Made by a program: the position numbers and the translations under genes. Below, piece after piece: positions 24,187 to 27,871 of a stretch of 27,871 nt of DNA. Each line of letters begins with the position of its first letter. The first letter of the stretch is position 1. The notes under the pieces were generated by a model, which was given only the letters and a program-made list of their open reading frames with translations, had not been told where the DNA came from and ran no database searches. Source of the DNA: Bacteroidales bacterium (GTDB lineage Bacteria > Bacteroidota > Bacteroidia > Bacteroidales > Bacteroidaceae); NCBI GenBank assembly GCA_004552155.1, contig SFPF01000044.1:1-27871 (forward strand), written 5' to 3'.

Positions 24187-24417
24187 ATGTTTGACTTCAA
24201 AACTGGAGGATGCTTCTTTGGATGCCTTGCCACATATTTCTTTCTTAAAAGTGCGATTTCTCGCCAAGCCAAAGTGAATAAATTCTCTTTGGTCTTTGGG
24301 CTTAACGAAATCGTTGGAATATTTTTCATAGCATATAAGATTCTCTATTGGACCTTCAAGGGGATATATTGGCTTCTCAAGGGTACATTAAATAAGTTAT
24401 TCGGAAACAATTGGTAA
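24187..24417 (+). CDS. Small hydrophobic protein carrying an in-frame 72-bp element
   Basis: A 76-aa ORF. Residues 1-19 (MFDFKTGGCFFGCLATYFF) and about 44-76 (GIFFIAYKILYWTFKGIYWL and onward) look like one small membrane protein. The 24 residues between (LKSAISRQAKVNKFSLVFGL plus NEIV) are encoded by copy 2 of the 72-bp element, which is open in this frame. Without it the protein would be 52 aa with one continuous hydrophobic stretch. It lies 3 bp upstream of the Sel1 gene start, so the two are probably co-translated. No family is recognised. Whether the enlarged protein is made is unknown. Confidence 0.6.
   Translation: MFDFKTGGCFFGCLATYFFLKSAISRQAKVNKFSLVFGLNEIVGIFFIAYKILYWTFKGIYWLLKGTLNKLFGNNW
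24242..24313 (+). repeat. 72-bp hairpin element, copy 2
   Basis: Exactly 72 bases, reverse orientation to copies 1 and 3, one difference in the inner arm (TTTGGGCTT against TTTTGGCTT). Read on the plus strand it has no stop and adds 24 codons to the ORF it occupies. Flanks are TTTC and GTTG, so no perfect target duplication is visible. Confidence 0.88.
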
Positions 24418-24419
24418 TT

Positions 24420-25037
24420 ATGAATACTATCTTAGAACAATGTTTATCGCTGATTGACTTGGGTCAATTGGAGAAAGAAATTAAAACTAATCCTACCACT
24501 ATGTTTGAGGAGAAGGATATTGAAGCTATCAAGAATGGGGAACTGGATGTTATCATTTACGTTGCAAAATTGTATGCTTTCGGTTCAGAAGTGATTACTC
24601 CTAATCCTAAACTTGCACTTGAGATTTGCAGGTTGTGTATTGATGCTGGCTATACTGATGGATACGGACTTCTTGCGGATTTTTATGAAAAAGGGCTTGA
24701 AGTGGAGAAAGATTATCGTTTGTCACTCATGACTCTATTAGAGGGTGCTAAGAAAGGCTCTCCATACTGCATGGTGAAATTAGCAAACAGAAACCAGAAG
24801 CATAGAATTTGCTTTGATGGAAAGAGTATTAATGATGAAGAAGAGGAATTTCAGTGGTTATACAGTGCAGCAGAATTGGGGTATGCTCCATCATACATCC
24901 CACTGGGACTGAGATATCAATGTGGTTCCGGAACAGAACAAAGTAAAGATAAAGCAGAGTTTTGGTTCGATAAGGCAAAAGAGGCTGGAATAGAGACTTC
25001 TATGGATTATTTGATTCATTTATGGCAGGAAACTTAG
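24420..25037 (+). CDS. Sel1-repeat protein
   Basis: A 205-aa protein without signal peptide, built of Sel1-like (TPR-related) helical repeats of about 36 residues. Clear units are GYTDGYGLLADFYEKGLEVE with YRLSLMTLLEGAKKGSPYCM, and AAELGYAPSYIPLGLRYQCG with KAEFWFDKAKEAGI. Sel1 proteins act as scaffolds for protein-protein contacts. In Bacteroidetes islands they are also found near toxin, immunity or effector genes, but nothing here proves such a role. I chose the ATG at 24420; an in-frame ATG at 24411 would overlap the preceding gene. It is followed by an LRR gene after 13 bp, so the two probably form an operon. Confidence 0.8.
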   Translation: MNTILEQCLSLIDLGQLEKEIKTNPTTMFEEKDIEAIKNGELDVIIYVAKLYAFGSEVITPNPKLALEICRLCIDAGYTDGYGLLADFYEKGLEVEKDYRLSLMTLLEGAKKGSPYCMVKLANRNQKHRICFDGKSINDEEEEFQWLYSAAELGYAPSYIPLGLRYQCGSGTEQSKDKAEFWFDKAKEAGIETSMDYLIHLWQET

Positions 25038-25050
25038 AGCGAAAAATACA

Positions 25051-25926
25051 ATGGAAATAAGGTGCAAGATAGAAATAGTCCTCGTAAGAGACCTAATAGA
25101 TGACAACGGCAACATTGTTCCCGCCACTGACATCATAGAGTCAACGCTATGGGAAGAATTTGAATCTATAGAGGTTTCAGATGAACAATATCAATACATA
25201 CAGGAGTTCTGTTCCGATGGCGAGTTACATTCATTAGACGAGATGCGATGCGATATGGTTGTTCTTTATGAGCAATTGAGTGCGCCAAGGGTTGCGTACA
25301 TTGAGAAAATGTACAAGAACTGCAATATGACCACACGTCTATTGGAACGCCAGCAGAGAATTAAAGCGTATGTAATGCCTAACCAATTAACCAAGTTTCA
25401 GTTGATGTACGATAATGACTATAAGTATGTAGTCGATGATAAAATTGTTTACAAGTTATACCATGATGGTCGGAAGAGCGTGGTTCTCTGTCTTGATAAA
25501 AACATAGAATCATTTACGTCAGACGCTGACTACGTTGAAGATTGCGCATTCAGCAGATGTCGATACTTGAAGGCGATTCACCTACCCAACATTAAGGAAA
25601 TAGGGAAGGATGCATTCATAGGATGTCTTAGTTTGCATGATATTCTATTTTCAGATTGTCTTGAAGTTATAGGCAGTGGCGCATTTATGGGCTGCCATTT
25701 CCTTGACTATTTAGAACTGCCACCTTCTCTTGCTGAAATTGGTGATATGGCATTCTGTGAGTGTTCGAATCTTACACATATTATCAATGATTATGATGGA
25801 AATCTTGTTGCCGAAATGCGACTTCATCCCAATGTCATCAAAATCGGAGAAGATGCTTTCTTAGACACACCACTTGAGCATCTTTCTGACAATCCTTTAA
25901 AGATTCTGGCGAAGAGTAATCATTAA
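25051..25926 (+). CDS. Cytoplasmic LRR protein, paralogue 1
   Basis: A 291-aa protein without a signal peptide. The N-terminal half (1-150) is not repetitive and includes SIEVSDEQYQYIQEF and LSAPRVAYIEKMY. The C-terminal half (about 155-280) has four or five BspA-type LRR_5 units, e.g. RYLKAIHLPNIKEIGKDAF and HFLDYLELPPSLAEIGDMAF. It ends TPLEHLSDNPLKIL. The protein at 26311-27186 on the other strand has the same length and the same order of segments. It lies 13 bp after the Sel1 gene, so probably co-transcribed. The lack of a secretion signal separates it from the BspA-like protein at 22 kb. Function is unknown; a binding or recognition role is inferred from the repeats. Confidence 0.8.
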   Translation: MEIRCKIEIVLVRDLIDDNGNIVPATDIIESTLWEEFESIEVSDEQYQYIQEFCSDGELHSLDEMRCDMVVLYEQLSAPRVAYIEKMYKNCNMTTRLLERQQRIKAYVMPNQLTKFQLMYDNDYKYVVDDKIVYKLYHDGRKSVVLCLDKNIESFTSDADYVEDCAFSRCRYLKAIHLPNIKEIGKDAFIGCLSLHDILFSDCLEVIGSGAFMGCHFLDYLELPPSLAEIGDMAFCECSNLTHIINDYDGNLVAEMRLHPNVIKIGEDAFLDTPLEHLSDNPLKILAKSNH

Positions 25927-26024
25927 CCATAATCAATCTTAGTTTATGTGGCTTATTGGTCATGACAGGAGTGATTAAAATGATGAAAGGCAAGGGTAAT
26001 TAATCCTATTAGGTTTGAACCTTC

Positions 26025-26294
26025 TTATATTATAGTAGCTTCCCTCTGTCTCATTCTATCCTTGTAGGTTAACGTGAGAAGAGGGCGAACTTCTGCAAGA
26101 ATAGTAACGATTTCGTTAAGCCAAAAGACCAAAGAGAATTTATTCACTTTGGCTTGGCGAGAAATCGCACTTTTAAGAACTAAAAATTGAGACATTACAT
26201 TTGGTTTCCCGTCTTCGTTTAGGGTTTCAATATTGTAATTTTTTATGAATAAAGAGATTCCCAAGGTGTTAAATTCTTCAATAGTTTTCAGCAA
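26025..26294 (-). pseudogene. Gene fragment ending in a 72-bp element
   Basis: The frame begins with TTG directly after an in-frame TAA and reads LKTIEEFNTLGISLFIKNYN, then IETLNEDGKPNVMSQFLV, which looks coding. It then enters copy 3 of the 72-bp element (LKSAISRQAKVNKFSLVFWL) and runs out as TILAEVRPLLTLTYKDRMRQ. It starts 16 bp after the LRR paralogue 2 stop on the same strand, so it is placed as a downstream operon gene. The missing ATG and odd tail suggest a degraded gene. No family is recognised. Confidence 0.4.
26108..26179 (-). repeat. 72-bp hairpin element, copy 3
   Basis: Exactly 72 bases, same orientation as copy 1 and nearly identical. On the minus strand it is open in the same frame as copy 2. 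Flanks read GTTC and GTTA on the minus strand, sharing GTT. Confidence 0.88.
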
Positions 26295-26310
26295 TTACAA
26301 ACATCATCTC

Positions 26311-27186
26311 TCAAAATGGGGCATCATCAACTTCATATTCATCATCCGAATAGATTGGATTGTTTGACAAGCGGTCAGCAGGCGTATATGCAAAGGCATC
26401 AAAACCAACATGTTTGATGGAGTTGGGGAGTTCGAGTAACGCAGGAAGATTCACACAACCTAGAAATGCCGATTCTTCTATTCTTTCGATGCCGTCAGGC
26501 AGATTTACAGAATGTAGAAAATGACAATCGGCAAAAGCAAACTCATCAATTATTTTAATTTTTGAGCCCAGTTCTACTGTATGTAGGCTAAGGCAACCTG
26601 AGAATGCACCAAATCCGATTGAAACCACATTGGGCAGATGAACCTCTTTGAGTTCTTTACATTTTCTAAAGGCACGTGCGTCAATGTAGGCTGCGTCAGA
26701 CTCAAGAACTTTAATATGAACGTCCTTACAACCTACAATTTTCTTACGACCTCCTTTGAGAATGTCGATGATTATTCCGTTCTCAAACGTTGTGTCAACA
26801 ACCTCGTCAAAGATTCGGTTCAAATTCTCTATTCTAGGAGTCACGCTTGCGCCAATTTTTTGCATCATCATCTCTGTGTAGTCTTCTGAGTAGCCATAAT
26901 CTTTGTATTTTTGTTTGATGGCAATGAGATGTGGTGTGGTTAGGCAGTCAAAAATATCTTGAAAACCATGCCCAAGTGTTTCTAGTTCTGGCTTTTCCCC
27001 TTTCTGTGACCACACTTTGTATAGTAAGTCAAATTGTTCGTCTGTTAATTCAACAGACTTACTATCACTGATGAGTTCAGATACACACACCCTATAGTCA
27101 TTCTCTTTATTATCTTCCTTGCCCCAGCAGGTATAGTTAATACCTACCGTTAGATAAATATTTATATCAAAATCAAGTGTCTTCAT
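26311..27186 (-). CDS. Cytoplasmic LRR protein, paralogue 2
   Basis: A 291-aa protein without a signal peptide, paralogous to the one at 25051-25926. The N-terminal half has SVELTDEQFDLLYKVW and LTTPHLIAIKQKYKDYGY, matching SIEVSDEQYQYIQEF and LSAPRVAYIEKMY of the partner. The LRR half has ELKEVHLPNVVSIGFGAF and HFLHSVNLPDGIERIEESAF, and the end TPADRLSNNPI matches TPLEHLSDNPL. The open frame extends to 27294, but residues before MKTLDFDINIYL come from a palindromic repeat in the leader, so I start at 27186. Its C-terminus is acidic (SDDEYEVDDAPF). Opposite orientation suggests a duplication with inversion. Function unknown. Confidence 0.8.
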   Translation of the reverse strand: MKTLDFDINIYLTVGINYTCWGKEDNKENDYRVCVSELISDSKSVELTDEQFDLLYKVWSQKGEKPELETLGHGFQDIFDCLTTPHLIAIKQKYKDYGYSEDYTEMMMQKIGASVTPRIENLNRIFDEVVDTTFENGIIIDILKGGRKKIVGCKDVHIKVLESDAAYIDARAFRKCKELKEVHLPNVVSIGFGAFSGCLSLHTVELGSKIKIIDEFAFADCHFLHSVNLPDGIERIEESAFLGCVNLPALLELPNSIKHVGFDAFAYTPADRLSNNPIYSDDEYEVDDAPF

Positions 27187-27188
27187 AT

Positions 27189-27278
27189 GTTCGTTTTCAA
27201 CAGACGTTTGGCGGCGGCTCGGCATAATCCAAGTAAACTTGGCTTCTGCGCTCGCCTTGCACAAACGTTCGTTTTCAA
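27189..27278. repeat. Palindromic element with 12-bp direct flanks before the LRR gene
   Basis: ACGTTTG ... CAAACGT outer arms enclose an inner palindrome CCAAGTAAACTTGG. GTTCGTTTTCAA occurs at both sides (27189-27200 and 27267-27278). The plan is like the 72-bp hairpins but the bases differ. It lies 3 bp upstream of the LRR paralogue 2 start codon, in its mRNA leader, and can be read through in frame with it. Confidence 0.75.
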
Positions 27279-27290
27279 TTCGGCAGATGC

Positions 27291-27440
27291 TCAATCAATA
27301 TTCAAAGTAAATTCTCGCTTACTAATCGTAGCAAAGTCAATGAAAAAATCTTCATCAAACAAAGGATATAATACTTGTTTCATCAGTCGCGATGTCCATA
27401 TTAAGGCAAGGACATTAATTCTGATAAACCCATTAGACAT
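27291..27440 (-). CDS. Small overlapping ORF, or frameshifted tail of the upstream gene
   Basis: A 49-codon frame starting at an ATG inside the end of the 154-aa gene and reading MSNGFIRINVLALIWTSRLM, KQVLYPLFDEDFFIDFATIS, KREFTLNID. The second half has a natural protein composition. It may be a translationally coupled small gene or the true C-terminus of the upstream gene after a frameshift. It ends 12 bp before the palindromic element. Confidence 0.35.
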   Translation of the reverse strand: MSNGFIRINVLALIWTSRLMKQVLYPLFDEDFFIDFATISKREFTLNID

Positions 27441-27865
27441 TCCGATGTCTTTTGTTCAGTCTGACTTCTATCTAAATAATCTGCATTATCAGAAGGCAAG
27501 TTGGATAAAACTTGGGCATATTGTTCTCTTGCCTCTATCCAATCATCTAAAAGTATTCTTATTCGATCCAGATGGTCAATAGCATCCTTACGATAACGTG
27601 CCATTTCCTCTTTATGCTCCGTGCATGTTTCATACGATTCTGGCAACTCTAAGTCAATGGTTCGTTGGCAACAAGCGAGGAACAACTCTTTTGCATCCTC
27701 AATATATATGTAATGGTTTAATTTTATGTAAGGGCAAGGCCTATTATGAGGCGTTTGGTATAAAGAAAGATGAAGAGCCTTTATTGTTTCACAATCCTTA
27801 TAGAAATTCTCATACCCCTCACTGCCACGATACCAACTCGGTTTTGTCTGAACAATGTAATACAT
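27401..27865 (-). CDS. Unrecognised 154-aa protein
   Basis: The protein reads MYYIVQTKPSWYRGSEGYEN at its start and is rich in charged helices after residue 60 (EDAKELFLACCQRTIDLELP, IDHLDRIRILLDDWIEAREQ). No signal peptide or membrane segment is seen. The frame remains open the last two codons to the window edge, so the start at 27865 could be internal to a longer gene. It is on the same strand as LRR paralogue 2 and may be the first gene of that unit. I do not recognise a family. Confidence 0.55.
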   Translation of the reverse strand: MYYIVQTKPSWYRGSEGYENFYKDCETIKALHLSLYQTPHNRPCPYIKLNHYIYIEDAKELFLACCQRTIDLELPESYETCTEHKEEMARYRKDAIDHLDRIRILLDDWIEAREQYAQVLSNLPSDNADYLDRSQTEQKTSECLMGLSELMSLP

Positions 27866-27871
27866 TTCTTC

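Noticed and set aside
27187..27294. 36-residue N-terminal extension of LRR paralogue 2
   Set aside because: It is encoded by the palindromic element, and paralogue 1 aligns from the later Met.

Overview
The window looks like a chromosomal segment of a Bacteroidales bacterium, most likely Prevotellaceae. Support: the short group-type primary sigma factor (285 aa), promoters of the Bacteroidetes type (TTTG, 19 bp, TAnnTTTG), weak Shine-Dalgarno signals, a split two-gene LysO exporter, DUF3127, DUF4468 and DUF4835 proteins, and BspA-type leucine-rich repeat proteins. Bases 1-21.4 kb are GC-rich core genome. From about 21.5 kb to the end the DNA is clearly AT-rich and gene-sparse and looks like an accessory island starting just behind guaA.

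Layout. 0.1-3.2 kb: prs, tRNA-Cys, the lysO pair and efp. 3.3-8.7 kb: a GlcNAc-scavenging group with a secreted GH20 hexosaminidase, glucosamine-6-phosphate deaminase (nagB) and an anaerobic sulfatase-maturating radical SAM enzyme. Together these suggest use of host or dietary amino-sugar glycans, including sulfated ones. 9.1-18.1 kb: a DUF3127 OB-fold protein facing away from a long co-directional run dnaN - exonuclease - coaBC/DUF4835 - recN - pseudo-protease/TPR protein - rpoD. 18.2-21.3 kb: a LytTR response regulator, a DUF4468 protein and guaA. 21.4-27.9 kb: a secreted BspA-like LRR protein, two small genes, a Sel1-repeat protein, two equal-length paralogous cytoplasmic LRR proteins in opposite orientation and an unrecognised 154-aa protein.

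Two things stand out. First, the window is full of palindromic intergenic elements of at least five kinds: (i) 8-bp-unit TARACRAG arrays at four sites, (ii) four 21-bp repeats each holding a 17-bp palindrome between the hexosaminidase and nagB, (iii) a long inverted pair near 6.1-6.4 kb whose small hairpins differ by compensating changes, (iv) a 242-bp inverted-repeat element before dnaN, and (v) a 72-bp hairpin present three times within 2.4 kb of the island. One 72-bp copy splits a small gene and another is carried in frame inside an ORF, like the Rickettsia palindromic elements.

Second, five loci between 10 and 21 kb (dnaN, the exonuclease, coaBC/DUF4835, a DUF4468 gene and guaA) carry frameshifts or apparent losses of tens of bases, while neighbouring recN and rpoD look whole. 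Because dnaN and guaA are normally essential, consensus or assembly error is the first explanation to exclude. The sizes of the losses are my estimates from remembered homologues, not alignments.
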